From Apricaphanius iberus (lineage: Eukaryota; Chordata; Actinopteri; Cyprinodontiformes; Aphaniidae), in NCBI GenBank assembly GCA_028564705.1, contig JAPXFQ010002889.1, positions 1,488,001-1,552,000 on the forward strand: a stretch of 64,000 nt of DNA. The letters run 5' to 3'. The notes under the pieces are model-generated. The model was not told the origin of the DNA. It was given only the letters and a program-made list of their open reading frames with translations, and made no database searches. Below are positions 53,901 through 64,000 of the stretch, piece after piece (the first letter of the stretch is position 1; each line of letters starts with the position of its first letter). The translations under genes were made by a program, and so were the position numbers.

Positions 53901-55100
53901 ATGAATAATATGCTGTTCTAGCTGTGTGAAGGCTCTTTTTATATAGCAATAAACTATTTTTCCATATTAAAAAGGAATCATGTAAATGCGTGGAGCGCCA
54001 TTTTCTCTCTAGTTTTCTAACATTCTGCTTTAGGGTACGTAGCTCTAAATTAAACCAGGGAGTTAATCTTCTATGGCTAGCCACCTTCCTTTTCAAGGGG
54101 GCAACTTTGTCTATTGCCCGACGCAGGGAGGAATTAACGCTATGAACTAAAATGTCAAGTTGTGAGGGGTCACGAGTTAAATCACTGTTTTCTGTTCTGC
54201 ATTTATAAACTGAGGAAATTAAAGTTGGAAGAGCTTCTTTAAAATTTGCTACAGCGTTGTCTGATAACGTTCTGGTATAATGAAGTTTTCTTTCAGGTTT
54301 GATATGATCCATTAGAGTAAGTTTAAAAGTGATAAGGAAATGATCAGACAGGATAGGGTTATGTGGAAAGACTGTTATTTCTTCACAGTCAATGCCATAA
54401 GTCAGCACAAGATCTAAAGTGTGGTGACAAGAATGTGTTGGTCCCTGCACATTTTGAGTAAAGCCTATTGAGTCTAGGATAGTGTGAAAAGCTGTATTTA
54501 GACTATCACTTTCATTATCAACATGAATATTGAAGTCTCCGACTATAATGACTTTATCAGTGTTTAAAACTAAGTCAGATAGAAAATCTGAAATCTGATC
54601 TAAAAATTGAGAATAAGGTCCTGGTGGACGATATAAGACCACAAACAAAAGTGGCTTTACTGCTTTGTTATGTGTATGAGGAAAGCTAAAAACTAGATGC
54701 TCAAAGGAACTGTAACTATTATTTTTTTGGAGATTAATTAGTAAATCGGAATGAAAGATAGTTGCTACTCCACCTCCTCGACCAGTACTTCGAGGGACAC
54801 TAAAGTTTAAGTAGCTAGGGGGAGTTGACTCATTTATTGTGACATGGTCCTCTTCCTGCAACCATGTCTCTGCAAGACAAAACAAATCAATATTATTTTC
54901 ACAAATTAAGTCATTTACCAAGAGTGTTTTTGAGGGGAGAGATCTTATGTTTAGTAAACCACATTTAATTGATTTGTTTTTATGTTCAGTCCGAGTTTTA
55001 TTTATCTTTATGAGATTTTTATACTTTGCTCTAGTAGCATTAACTTTTAATTCATTAGTTTTGGGTAGTGGACGGGAAACTATCTCTATAGGGTAGTGGG
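50972..55100 (-). mobile_element. L2-type LINE, near full-length, minus strand
   Basis: The 3' end lies at about 50972-51055 (AATTCAATTCAATTCAG on the plus strand, with the conserved GTGCCTTGAGATGACATCTG on the minus strand). About 1 kb of 3' UTR follows, then an intact ORF2 (52087-54921 and further upstream). The 5' limit is placed near 55100, where the sequence becomes the other LINE's tail; the junction and any ORF1 are unresolved. No clear target duplication was found. Confidence 0.8.
52087..54921 (-). CDS. L2-type LINE ORF2: endonuclease and reverse transcriptase
   Basis: A 944-codon uninterrupted frame. An AP-endonuclease domain covers about residues 1-230: [48 protein letters not shown] and [12 protein letters not shown]. 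The reverse transcriptase covers about 450-730: [58 protein letters not shown] and the catalytic YADDTQLYL. The C-terminal block includes DYCNCLLSG and [17 protein letters not shown]. The listed first codon is TTG. The frame stays open upstream, with [14 protein letters not shown] directly before it, to a stop near 55203, so the true start is unresolved. Stops and frameshifts are absent throughout, which suggests a young insertion. Confidence 0.9.
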   Translation of the reverse strand: MVNDLICENNIDLFCLAETWLQEEDHVTINESTPPSYLNFSVPRSTGRGGGVATIFHSDLLINLQKNNSYSSFEHLVFSFPHTHNKAVKPLLFVVLYRPPGPYSQFLDQISDFLSDLVLNTDKVIIVGDFNIHVDNESDSLNTAFHTILDSIGFTQNVQGPTHSCHHTLDLVLTYGIDCEEITVFPHNPILSDHFLITFKLTLMDHIKPERKLHYTRTLSDNAVANFKEALPTLISSVYKCRTENSDLTRDPSQLDILVHSVNSSLRRAIDKVAPLKRKVASHRRLTPWFNLELRTLKQNVRKLERKWRSTHLHDSFLIWKNSLLLYKKSLHTARTAYYSSLIEENKNNPRFLFNTVAKLTQDHSSIEPTIPQALSSDDFMQFFINKIDSIKNKIIGNLPNMLASSLVNEAASKMVEPNICLNCFNAAELCDVLKLLASSKPSTCVLDPIPTKLLKEVFPLIAAPILNIMNLSLVNGYVPQEFKIAVIKPLLKKPSLDQNDLINYRPISNLPFLSKILEKIVAHQICEHLNNNELFEKFQSGFRAHHSTETALVKVTNDILIASDNGLVTILVLLDLSAAFDTVDHNILIERLQSVGIIGTALGWFKSYLSNRFQFVQVNNRSSSTSIVTCGVPQGSVLGPILFTIYMLPIGKIIRQHGIKFHSYADDTQLYLSINPDESNQLGRLQACLEDIKTWMTLNFLLLNSDKTEVVVFGPEALKKKLLSQPLHLDGIKLASSNKAKNLGVIFDQDMSFRTYIKEVCRISFFHLRNIAKIRTILSRNDAEKLVHAFVTSRLDYCNCLLSGSPQNTIKSLQLVQNAAARILMNIKRRDHISPVLASLHWLPVKSRIEFKILLLTYKALNNLAPSYIRDLIVPYVPNRDLRSQTAGLLVVPRISKSRMGGRSFSYQAPLLWNRLPGLVREADNLSIFKTRLKTFLFDKAYS

Positions 55101-55222
55101 TGGGTGGCAGTCCCTGTTCCTTGACCTGGACTCTGGTATATATGTTGTATATTTGATGTTTCTTTGGCTGCTGTTTACGACCAAATTTCCCCTTGTGGGA
55201 CTATTATAGGATTATTCTATTC
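55101..55222 (+). mobile_element. LINE 3' tail, continuation of the fragment at 50600-50971
   Basis: Reads through GTTTCTTTGGCTGCTGTTTA to AAATTTCCCCTTGTGGGACT and a degenerate ATTCTATTC tail, the usual end of a plus-strand fish LINE. It lies directly beyond the L2 insertion, so I read it as the displaced end of the LINE broken at 50972. Confidence 0.55.
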
Positions 55223-55439
55223 TTTTCCAAATATACAACTAAAAAGACACATAATAAGAAATTATTTGAGATAATAAACTAAAGGAAAAAAAAATCAAAT
55301 ATATGCAAACCAGTCACCCAACAATCTGCAGCTTGGCCAAGCAAAAACAGGAAAGCTTGTGGATACTCATCTAAGAAGAAAACAAATCAATAAAATGAAA
55401 ATAAAGTGCAAAAACAAATGGTTCGGAGGCTGCACAATA

Positions 55440-55750
55440 TGCAGTGTTTCTCTGCATCAATAAGGTCCTAGGCTTTCTGCATGTTTTCCATCTGCATGTT
55501 TAGGTTCTCTCTGGATATTTCTGCTTCCTCCCACTGTCCAAAAAGCAGACTGTTAGGTTGATTGGTTTCTCTAAATTTGCTCTTGGTATGAGGATGTGTG
55601 TATGGCTATTTCTCTTGTACGCCTCTGTGTTGCCCTATGATGGACTAGTGACCTGTCCAGGAACTCACCTGCCTCTCACCAATTAACCCCTGGAGATGGG
55701 CACCAACTCCTCTTCACCCCTGCAATGATAGGGATGGATGGATGGATGTT
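55440..55750 (+). repeat. Fish interspersed repeat ending in a GGAT microsatellite
   Basis: The order CTTCCTCCCACTGTCCAAAA, GTTAGGTTGATTGG, CCTATGATGGACTAGTGACC and then GGATGGATGGATG is that of a very common teleost repeat. I do not assign it a class with certainty. Confidence 0.6.
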
Positions 55751-55799
55751 TGGGGAAAATAAATATGGAAAACAAGAATACATTCAGAACATTATGGAG

Positions 55800-56470
55800 G
55801 CACTGTACAGAGCTGATGTCAGATGGTTCCACTTCCTAGCATGATACACAGCCACATTCGGTCTCAGGACCTTCCAAGTCTTACTATTCTACTTGTTTCT
55901 CAAATGATCACTTACCTCCTTCCCTTCTCATCACATCTACCTCCTGGATTCCTCTTGCTATTCTTACTGAGGTTCCAAGGATCCCTGCATAGCAAATTGG
56001 ATTCTCCACAAGCCAACCTCGGATCCAATGATGTCTTGCTGTCTCCCTGGTCAGCCTCTGCGCCGCTCACTCCTGGAACACACAACCTAAAACCACTTCT
56101 CTCTGCTGTAAGTCTACTGTCTGTCCACCCTCCGACACCCATCACCTGCAAAAGAAAGGAAAACTGGATCATCAAACCGCTCACTCACCACTCAACCGCA
56201 GATCTCTGGCTCCTACTGACCTCCCCCTCTGGACTCATAGGATCCAAATCCAAGCAATTCATTCAGTCTAAGAAACACATTCAAGATCACCGTTTTCAGA
56301 TCTCTTAGGAACCACGTATCTGTTTCCCCAGCACAGTCCAGTCGGATTTCCAGTTCAGTCCCCCGGCTCTCCATTCCCATCCGACCCCTGGTTTCCCCTC
56401 AATAAACTTTTATAAAAAACTGTTTCCACATTGTCTGAATTTGTTGCTTGACTTAGAGTTTTTTGACCGA
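55800..56470 (+). repeat. Possible LTR-like or retrotransposon fragment
   Basis: A C- and T-rich stretch with an open frame (55823-56308) rich in Ser, Pro and Leu, followed by CAATAAACTTTTATAAAA at 56399-56416, which looks like a polyadenylation region, and ending near GAACATGACA. Composition differs from the AT-rich flanks. I do not recognise a protein domain and no paired copy was found. Confidence 0.3.
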
Positions 56471-56623
56471 ACATGACAAGTATAATCTAATTAAGCTATT
56501 CATATAGAAAAGTTCTGAACTGATTCCTAATACTGGCAGCCTACGTCCTCCATTAAAATGAACAGCAATAAACTATGATGTAACTGACTCTTACAAGTAG
56601 CAAACTGACCTTGATTCAGTATA

Positions 56624-56743
56624 CAGTGGGGCAAAAAAGTATTTTGAATGTACCTATGATGAAAATTACTGACCTCTGTCATCATTTTAAGTGGGAGAAC
56701 TTGCACAATCGGTGGCTGACTAAATACTTTTTTTGCCCCATTG
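56624..56743. mobile_element. Tc1/mariner miniature element, 120 bp
   Basis: Terminal inverted repeats of about 20 bases (left CAGTGGGGCAAAAAAGTATT; the right end, inverted, begins CAATGGGGCAAAAAAAGTAT) with TA at both borders (56622-56623 and 56744-56745). It has no coding capacity. Target and ends fit a non-autonomous Tc1/mariner element. Confidence 0.88.
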
Positions 56744-56749
56744 TATAAT

Positions 56750-59700
56750 CAAATTAAATAGTATATTTTTACTGTATTAAACTTCCCAGTACTGATGATC
56801 AAAAGACTATATAACAAAGTTCACAGTAGGGATATAGCAGTGCATACCTTTTCCATGTTGCAGGTCTGTATTTCTCATTACCCCCCAGTAGTCATGTTGC
56901 ACAGCTACATGTCAAACAAGGCTGCTTGAAAATCTCTCCTCATTACCTCACATAGAAGCATGTGATTATTATTCACTGGCTATGTAAACAGGTGCAACTA
57001 CAGTGGCCATAACTTAAAATTGTTGCAACCCCACCTTTGGAGGAACACCTTCACTGGAAGTCTTGGCCATGCAGTCTGTGACTGTCAAGAAGATCTAACT
57101 GGACGTGATGTACAATGTCTGTAGCCATGGCAACAGCCATTTAAGTTCATTTGACAAACTCTGTGATGAGAAACAGTTCACTATTACTATCTTGAGAAAA
57201 AGTCAAACACATGAAACATCCCAAACTGTAATTTGAAACCTGTTTATTTTATTGTATTTGCTTTGCAATGTTATTTTCAGCTTCTCTGAAGATCTTAGCC
57301 ATGCAGAACAAGGCCGTCAGAGTGGTAAACACAAACAAAATCAGAATATAGTCCTACTGGCCTCTGTCACAAGTGACATGTCCTCTCTGCCCCTCTTCAC
57401 GGGCCAGACGTGTTTCCGATACACAAAGTCTGGCAAACAACTTACGGCTCACCGCTGGAACCTCAAGGATACACAAAGACTGTGCAGGCTACAGTGTGAT
57501 TCATGCAAATAAGTGCAAGATGAGACTTTTTCTGTAATTCGCTGTCATGGAAAGAGCATACAATTCAAATGACCAGAGACATGTTAAAATTCCTTGGGTT
57601 TTAATCTTGAGAAGAGTTTAATGCAACCTCTAATGTCAGACAATATCTTGCAAGGTGAGAAACTCAGAAAAAAGACCACAAAATGTGTCAAATTTCCACT
57701 TGTGTGTATACACCTACATGAACACAGAATACGTTTTGTTGTTCTCATGGTTGTTTGAGGAACTGTACTTCATATGTAGAATGCGAACCCAAAAAAGTTA
57801 TATACATATATTTATATCCCTTCGGAGCTGCAGATAAAAATGGTACATAGACATCTCACATGTGTGTCAGTAGGCCATCTTCCACCAACACAGGATGTGA
57901 GTTAACAGCCTGCTCCGTTTTGAGCTGAGAATAGCTAAGGTGACAGATTACAAACACAGTGTCACCCTCCTTCACCTACTCCTCCACCCTGAACCCCTGT
58001 CACTGGTGAAGCATCATGCAAATGACACTATCTGCCAGTGGGGGTGGAGAGAGACCTGTCTACATCACCACATTGCTTACAAAGGCCTTCTTTTTTCATA
58101 AGATGAATTCAGGTCCTCTCTGTATACTTGTTGAATGCTAAATTAATCTGCCATCCCAAAAACACAATTTATTTTGGAGGTACATTTGATCTATTTGTCT
58201 TACCCTTATATTTATAAATCACAACCTTCCTGTTTAAAACAGTCAAAATCTGGTCCTCATGTATGCTTTCCATAAATAGTCAAACCACAATAAGAAGGCA
58301 CAGGGAAAAATATAGCACTGTGAAAAATAGAGGTCCAGACATGCCTCATTTAATTATATATTGAGTTATTAGTTAAGTGTGTAATTAGTTACTTAGTTCA
58401 GAGAGGAAGCAAAGAGACCCATGCTAACTCTGAAGGAACAGCAATGATGCACAGCTTGGGTGTGAAACTCTGTAATGGTCAGCTATTAGTCATGTAAACC
58501 ACTAATCTAACCTTTATGAAGGGTGGCAAGATGCGAACTATTGTTGAAAGAAAGCCAGAAGATGTCCAGTTTAAAGTTTGGCTGAAGCCTCATAAGGAAC
58601 ACAGAAGACATATGGAGGATGGAGCAAAACTATGAATGTTGCAGTACAGGCAAAACACTGAGTCTGATTGAACAAAATTCCAAATAAAGAGCACAAAATT
58701 GCGCCAGTGGGTTGTCCTTTATTTGCAGGTGATCTGCTAAAATTGCATGAGCAATTCATAACAGGTTCAACAAGCAGTATTCAAATGAAGATTTTACATC
58801 TGCTGCTGTGTATGCCAGCCTTTTTACCCCATGCACTGCACTACAGCCAGAGAGAGGGGGAATAGGTGCAGTGGATTCATGATGCATCTTTGGCAAAAAA
58901 AAGGGGAAAAAACAATGGTCAAGTCCGTGGCTGCTATTATGATAGCTTGTCTGTGAATTATGTGATGTACATGAGTTGCTCCTGCTCAGTGTATTCTGAT
59001 TAAAGGTGCAGCTTGTCCAGAACAAGGCTCCTTGCAGACCTGATATGTCCATACTCTACTAAAAGTGTTGAAATGCACCGCATTTTATCACGGCCTCTAT
59101 TAAATGTATTGAATTAAAGGTAAAACGTGCTATTACACACTTCCTGCAAAACTCTGCAATCTACAGAGCATCTCAGAAATGGAATAAGTTGTCTAAAAAT
59201 ATCTAATACCTAAATGGAATTTATTCTTTAAAAAAATATTGAAACAGTTTTTTTTTGCTTTGGCTCTACATGCATGATTTTGGTATTTTATTGAAGGCTA
59301 GAGATGTACAATTTACTTACATCTGGCTTTTGTATGCATTCTGAAATGTATTAATTTTGTTTTTTAAATGTCATTAATGTAATTGTCATTGGGGTATTGT
59401 ACATTATTATTTATGTTTTATTAAATGCATCCCAGGAGGTTTAGTAACCACTCTGTTGGAAACTAATGGAGATCAACAATAGATTTATCAGAGGGTTAAT
59501 CACTATTAGGTCAGAATGTATGTGAATTATAATTTTTAGTTTGCCAGCAATAAATCTATTTTGAATGTGGTGGCGCAAAGTTAAGACATGCCTGTCAGAG
59601 GTGGTGAAGACAAACAGCCCGCACAAAAAGTTTAATGTTTAAAAACTCACACTGTGCCTGGAACACCTACTTATATGGATGTTCTCCTCCAAAAAGTTTT

Positions 59701-59800
59701 CATCTTCTGAGAGAAACGCCCAAATTACATATTCACCAAGGACAAAAGCACCTAAAGGATTGCACGCATCTTGCTGCAGGTTTAACAGGTGCAGTCTTAC
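56750..59800. other. Spacer with no recognised gene
   Basis: AT-rich sequence between the small elements. Short open frames are present, but none shows a domain, a conserved block or plausible splice partners. Confidence 0.5.
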
Positions 59801-59829
59801 CTGCGTGTGGTTACTAAATCACCTGTTGG

Positions 59830-60015
59830 TTGTTTTTGCAGCCGCTGAGAGGTTTCCGCCCATTTTATTATGCAAAAACCTTTGATAAATCGTTTGATTG
59901 ATGGAAAACTGACAACATAACCATAAACGCACCAACTCTAGGGCAAAACATGGTGGCGGTAGCATCATGCGGTGGGGATGCTTTGTTTTACAGCAAGGAA
60001 GAGTTCGATTGAGCT
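59830..60015 (+). mobile_element. Tc1-like transposase fragment
   Basis: The plus strand reads HGGGSIMRWGCFVLQQG near 59950-60000, matching the HGGGSVMLWGCFS block of Tc1-like transposases. The surrounding frame is short and interrupted. Confidence 0.6.
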
Positions 60016-60184
60016 GAATACAGGGCAATACTGAGGTAGAAGTTAATCTAGTATGATCACTACACTAAAAATAATCCCAGAGATACAACAAAAAATTTAT
60101 ATTTTGAACAATATCCATGTTTAGTAGTGTCCAGTCGAAGTACAGAGCTATATCTAACAGATATTAAGACTAGATAATTGATAT

Positions 60185-60490
60185 ACATACAGCACGCATA
60201 AAAAAATACTCATCCCCTTGGATGTTTCACTTTGAAAAAAATAACATAAAATAAATGATTGCATAAATATTCACCCCCTTTAAATTGACTGACCTAATTC
60301 AAGAGAGGTCCAGCCAATTGGTGCTAGTAGTCTCAGAAATAATGGAATGAAGATCACCTGAATGCAGCGAGTGTGTCTCACGTGACTGTAGTACAAAGAC
60401 ACCTGTGTCTGAAAGGTTCATTCACTGGTTAATCAGTATTCCTGGCTACCATTACAGCATAAAGACAAAAGAATACTCAAAGTTAATCAG
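60185..60490 (+). mobile_element. Tc1-like element end fragment
   Basis: ATACTCATCCCCTTGGATG, CCAGCCAATTGGTGCTAG, AATGGAATGAAGATCACCTG and CAGTATTCCTGGCTACCATT occur in the order I recall for the 5' end of a common fish Tc1-like element. The transposase coding part is absent. Confidence 0.55.
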
Positions 60491-61999
60491 ATCTTTTTTT
60501 AAATTAAAAGTACAAGGCACTGAATATCCCCTGGACTTTAGTTAAATCCAACATCCATAAAAGTAAGAAATGTGGCACATGTGTACTGCCTAGATCAGCC
60601 TGTCCTCATATCAACACAAGCACACTATCGCCAGTGTCAAGTGAATGCAGCAAACTATAGGGAAATCCTGGAGGACAATTTACTTCCATCGGCAAGAGAA
60701 CAAGTGTCAGTGTGTTTACATGCACATTTAAATCGTACTTTTAGCAAAATTCAAATTTAAACTAACACGTTAATTCTTTATCCCCGCAAGTTAGGCCGTG
60801 TAAAGAGCTTTGAGTTTCAGTATGACTAGAAAAGCGCTATGTAATTTCAGTCCATTCAGTTGGTTTACATGTCACTCAGAAAATCAAATTATTGAATGAA
60901 GTATGATCTACTATGCAACGCTAGGTGGCAACTTGTCGCTTTTCACATATGCATTCTTCTGGTTGGCCTACAGCATTAAACAGATAGTTAACAAAAAACT
61001 GAAGGCAGTGAAGCAGACATAGTAAAAGCAGAATATTCACAAAGAGCGAAGAAATGGACGACAGCAGAACAGAACTCTGTATTTTGTAAATATTTTATCG
61101 TGTTACTTTTTTTGTTGCTTCTGTGTTATTGTCGTGTCACTGTTGTTATTCCCACTTCTGTGATCTCGTCACTTCCAAGAGCAGTGCTCAGGCTGATAAT
61201 GGCTCAGATTTAGCTGGAATGCCAGCTTACATGCAGAAAAATTCAGTTTCTAACCTTATCAGTGTGTTAGCTCCATATCAGGCCAGACTTCATGTAGACT
61301 AAGGTAACTAAGGTAGGCTATATACATGCATTAAAAAAGTCCAGATTCAGTCAGACTGAGGCAATCATTTGATTTTCTCTTACTGCACGTAAACACACTG
61401 AATGACGTGAAGCATCCAGCGACAGCTGTACAGTAAATTGTTAGAAGACAACCAGGTAGGTGTTCTGGAGTGGCCCAGTCAAACATACCTATTTTGGAAG
61501 GAAGAATGGTCTAATTTTTTTTATCTGTAGTTGTAAAAGGTAAGCTAGATTCAAATGCACGCCACACTTCTCAGATTTTATTTACTTATTTACAAGATCA
61601 CAGTTTGAGTCTGTTTTATGTTGCTTAATCACATATAATCCCCCGCCCGTGATCCCCACCCCCCCAAAAAACCACAATCCAAATTTGTCGTTTGTAATTC
61701 TAGAAACATGAATTGTCAGGTTTCCATGGCAATGAAGTATACAGGAAAAGCTTTTACTAAACTATCTTGTTGCTATACTTAATTACGTTAATAGCCACAT
61801 ACAGGGACTCAGAGTTAGTCAAAGGGTGAGAAATGCACGTGAAAGTGAGGCATATGATCACGGTAGGGTTCAGTAAATTGGTGGTTAGTCCTAATCGATG
61901 TCCTCTGAAGTGATGCAAATGTGAGCGTGGGTGCAGAAGGGGGCGTGGGGTGGATGGGAAGGAGAGCTAGTTGGCAATGTGAGGAGGCTCACGTGATGA

Positions 62000-62491
62000 T
62001 CTTTTTACATTCCTGTTTCCCTGCAGCGCAGTTTGTCAGCCTCATATCCCTGTGTGTGTGTGAGTGTGTGTGTGTGTGTTGTCTCGCTGCTCGTACGCAT
62101 GCCTGTTCATTCTTGCCACAGAAGGACCTGCCTGAGACCTTCCAGCTCATCATCATCATCATTATCATCATGTTCTTGCTGTAGTCCGAAGCGCCTTTTG
62201 TTTTTCCGCTGAAGGTTTTAAGTGGACTCGAAGCAGGAGAGAAAAAGGTGGAGGGAGACAAAAACCTAAAAAAATAAAAAAAACATGCAGCTTTGTTTGG
62301 ACCGATGATCGAGTTCTGTGTGTACACTGATTTCTGGACTGCAGGAATAGGCTACAATAGCGAAAAGCTTAACCTTTTTAGAGGCCACAAGAAGGGAAAA
62401 AAGGGAACGAGAAAAACGGAGGAAACGCGCTGCAGCTCTGCAAGTCGAGGGGGGGATCGATCGGGGGTCTCACCCTCAAGCCTGAGGAGCC
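62000..62491 (+). promoter_or_regulatory. srgap3: srgap3 5' UTR and probable promoter region
   Basis: Purine-rich sequence before the ATG. It contains three upstream ATGs: 62170 (4-codon ORF), 62285 (short ORF) and 62305 (a 71-codon ORF overlapping the srgap3 start in another frame, ending at 62520). How much of this is transcribed cannot be told from sequence. Confidence 0.4.
62051..62079. repeat. (TG)n microsatellite in the srgap3 upstream region
   Basis: About 29 bases of TG with one GA interruption. It lies roughly 415 bases upstream of the srgap3 ATG; a short TCA repeat follows at about 62148-62170. Confidence 0.9.
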
Positions 62492-62555
62492 ATGTCATCT
62501 ACAAAAATCAAGAAGGATAAGGAGATCATAGCGGAGTATGAGACCCAAGTGAAAG
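62492..62555 (+). CDS. srgap3: SLIT-ROBO Rho GTPase-activating protein 3, first coding exon
   Basis: Encodes the extreme N-terminus of srGAP3, a cytosolic F-BAR, RhoGAP and SH3 protein acting on neuronal membrane protrusion. The 21 codons begin MSSTKI and continue KKDKEIIAEYETQVK, against human KKDKEIIAEYEAQIK. The exon ends AAAG before a GTGCGTG donor in phase 1, so the next codon would be Glu as in human. The start context is GCC-ATG with G at -3. Only this exon is in the window; the F-BAR body lies beyond the right edge. The gene is divergent from thumpd3, as in human 3p25. srgap1 and srgap2 share this peptide in part; srgap3 is chosen from sequence and neighbour. Confidence 0.88.
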
Positions 62556-64000
62556 GTGCGTGAGGAATCCAGTGTTAATGAGTCCTTGATGTTTTCTTAT
62601 GATGGGCTGAAGTGCCACCACCTTTGTACTGTAAAGCGCTGACAGTCCGCTCCAGTCAGGTGACAGGTAATCCGTGACAGCCAGTAAATGCTTTGACATG
62701 ATGGTGCCTTATAATGAAACAAAACAAAACAAAAAAAAACTCAACGATTTTTCCGCGTTTCTTCTTTCACTTATTCACCATCAACCGGTGGGTTGTGTAT
62801 GTGAATGGGTAGAAGGTGGCTTTACACGCTTTGTTGCTGGGTGAAAAGATCCCTGTGTGGAAATCGCTGCAGAATGGTAGTCTGGTTTGCATTACTTTAT
62901 TCTGAGTCTGAAATTGGCTTGTCATGGTTGAATTTGGTTGATGTAAATTTTGGGGGAACAAATTAAATCCACATAGCGACAAAAAATGCTAAATATTACA
63001 TATACATATAATGGATGGCTAGTTCAGCTTTAGGGCTCTAATGCCATTTTCTATAGTAACCTCTTCCCTTAGTCCTTGACACATTATGTTCCCTCAAGAA
63101 GCTTACACATAATCAGTTCTCATGTGTATCAAGGTACCATGGTTTAAAGAAGTTAGTTTCAAAACCGCTAAGGTTTTCCGCCATACTGATTAAAGCCTGT
63201 TATTGCCAAATGAAGGGCTGGGATGACTGGTGTTTTCTATGGCCATATAGACTATTTACTGTACCCTTATATTTGTTACTGCACATTGCCAGTCAGCTGC
63301 CTGAAATAAGGTACCTGCACTTTTCCTTACAAGGGGAGACAATAATGACTAGGAATATTTTCCATATTGGACCACTAGTGGAATTCCACAAGTGGAATCG
63401 TTTAAATGTAGTTCTCTGTTCAGCAAATTCTATTTGAATTATATTTAAAATTGACAAAAAATAAATACTATTGAATATGCTATAGTTTTAGTAATTGACA
63501 GGTAAAAATAGATTGTGACCTGATTTTTTTGACCCTGTCGGGCAAAATGACGGACAGTAAGAACTTCAACCATTCACATCTACCGTTAAAAGTATTTAAT
63601 GAGATGCTACTGAGGGTGCTAGGCTGAGAGACTAGGGGTGTCCCTGACTAAGGATTTGCACATTCGAATCAGAACTGTTGAATCTTTCTATAGTCAACAG
63701 ATGGCCGAATGGTCTATTATACAAATTCTCAGTTTTGTGTTCCAAATGTTGTCGTGTTCTTTTAGTTATCCTTTGAGTTATGTTGTTCTCAGTGTTTGGT
63801 GGTGTTTGTCTGTGCACCATTTTAGAGACGGCGGTGCACAGACAACATAAGAGTGAGTGTTATATTAAGCCTTTAGATGCGTTCACACTGCCCCAAATAT
63901 CAGCGTCAAGTGTGGCAAGATTACATGTAAAGTCTATAGTTGAGTTTATCAGATAGGTGTCAGATTTTCTGCAGCGCGTTGTGTGTTTTGGCTTCGTCAA
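62556..64000 (+). other. srgap3: srgap3 intron 1 (partial)
   Basis: Starts with GTGCGTGAGG and runs off the right edge. No further exon, RNA gene or recognisable repeat family was seen. GGCGGTGCACAGACAAC near 63829 partly inverts GTTTGTCTGTGCACC near 63803, a short inverted repeat. Confidence 0.75.

Noticed and set aside
55101..55200. Extension of the L2 ORF2 through [18 protein letters not shown]
   Set aside because: This part is the antisense of the other LINE's 3' tail, so the open frame is probably a chance read-through across the insertion junction.
55823..56308. 161-codon Ser/Pro/Leu-rich frame as a gene
   Set aside because: No domain and no splice context, and it is followed by retrotransposon-like sequence; listed as a possible repeat fragment.
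62293..62520. 75-codon plus-strand frame as a separate protein
   Set aside because: The first codon is TTG and it overlaps the srgap3 start in another frame; treated as an upstream ORF, not a gene.

Overview
The window is vertebrate nuclear DNA, almost certainly from a ray-finned (teleost) fish. It holds split genes with GT-AG introns, is AT-rich, and carries fish-type mobile DNA: many Tc1-like remnants, an L2-type LINE, hAT and PIF/Harbinger miniature elements, and AT, TG and CATC microsatellites. I cannot name the species. There are no operons, CRISPR arrays or prokaryotic features, and I recognise no RNA gene.

Four protein-coding loci are supported. (1) kcnb1, minus strand: the first coding exon (7033-7584) of the Kv2.1 channel, with a CpG-rich upstream region; positions 1-7032 are its large intron and the rest of the gene lies off the left edge. 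(2) ptgis (prostacyclin synthase, CYP8A1), minus strand, complete: ten coding exons from 17702 (or 17579) down to a stop at 9905. (3) thumpd3 (tRNA guanosine N2-methyltransferase subunit), minus strand, complete in coding sequence: nine coding exons from 45561 down to a stop at 22103, with introns full of transposon debris. (4) srgap3, plus strand: the first coding exon (62492-62555); the rest lies off the right edge. Exon boundaries were set by hand from reading frame, splice sites and recalled human proteins; every junction keeps phase, giving 483 (or 524) codons for ptgis and 497 for thumpd3.

Layout: 1-7032 kcnb1 intron with Tc1-like relics and simple repeats; 7033-8850 kcnb1 exon 1 and promoter region; 8850-9904 short spacer; 9905-17702 ptgis; 17703-22102 spacer with an L2 relic and a perfect palindrome; 22103-45561 thumpd3; 45562-62491 a long spacer with a DNA-transposon-like unit, a LINE inserted inside another LINE, and several small elements; 62492-64000 srgap3 exon 1 and the start of its intron.

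The genes do not form one pathway. kcnb1 and ptgis are neighbours in the order and orientation of human chromosome 20q13, while thumpd3 and srgap3 are divergent neighbours as on human 3p25. The window therefore spans a junction between two ancestral gene neighbourhoods. I found no convincing new biological system. The items most worth a second look are that junction, an overlapping upstream ORF at srgap3, an alternative ptgis start, the nested LINEs with a long intact ORF, and several strong inverted repeats.
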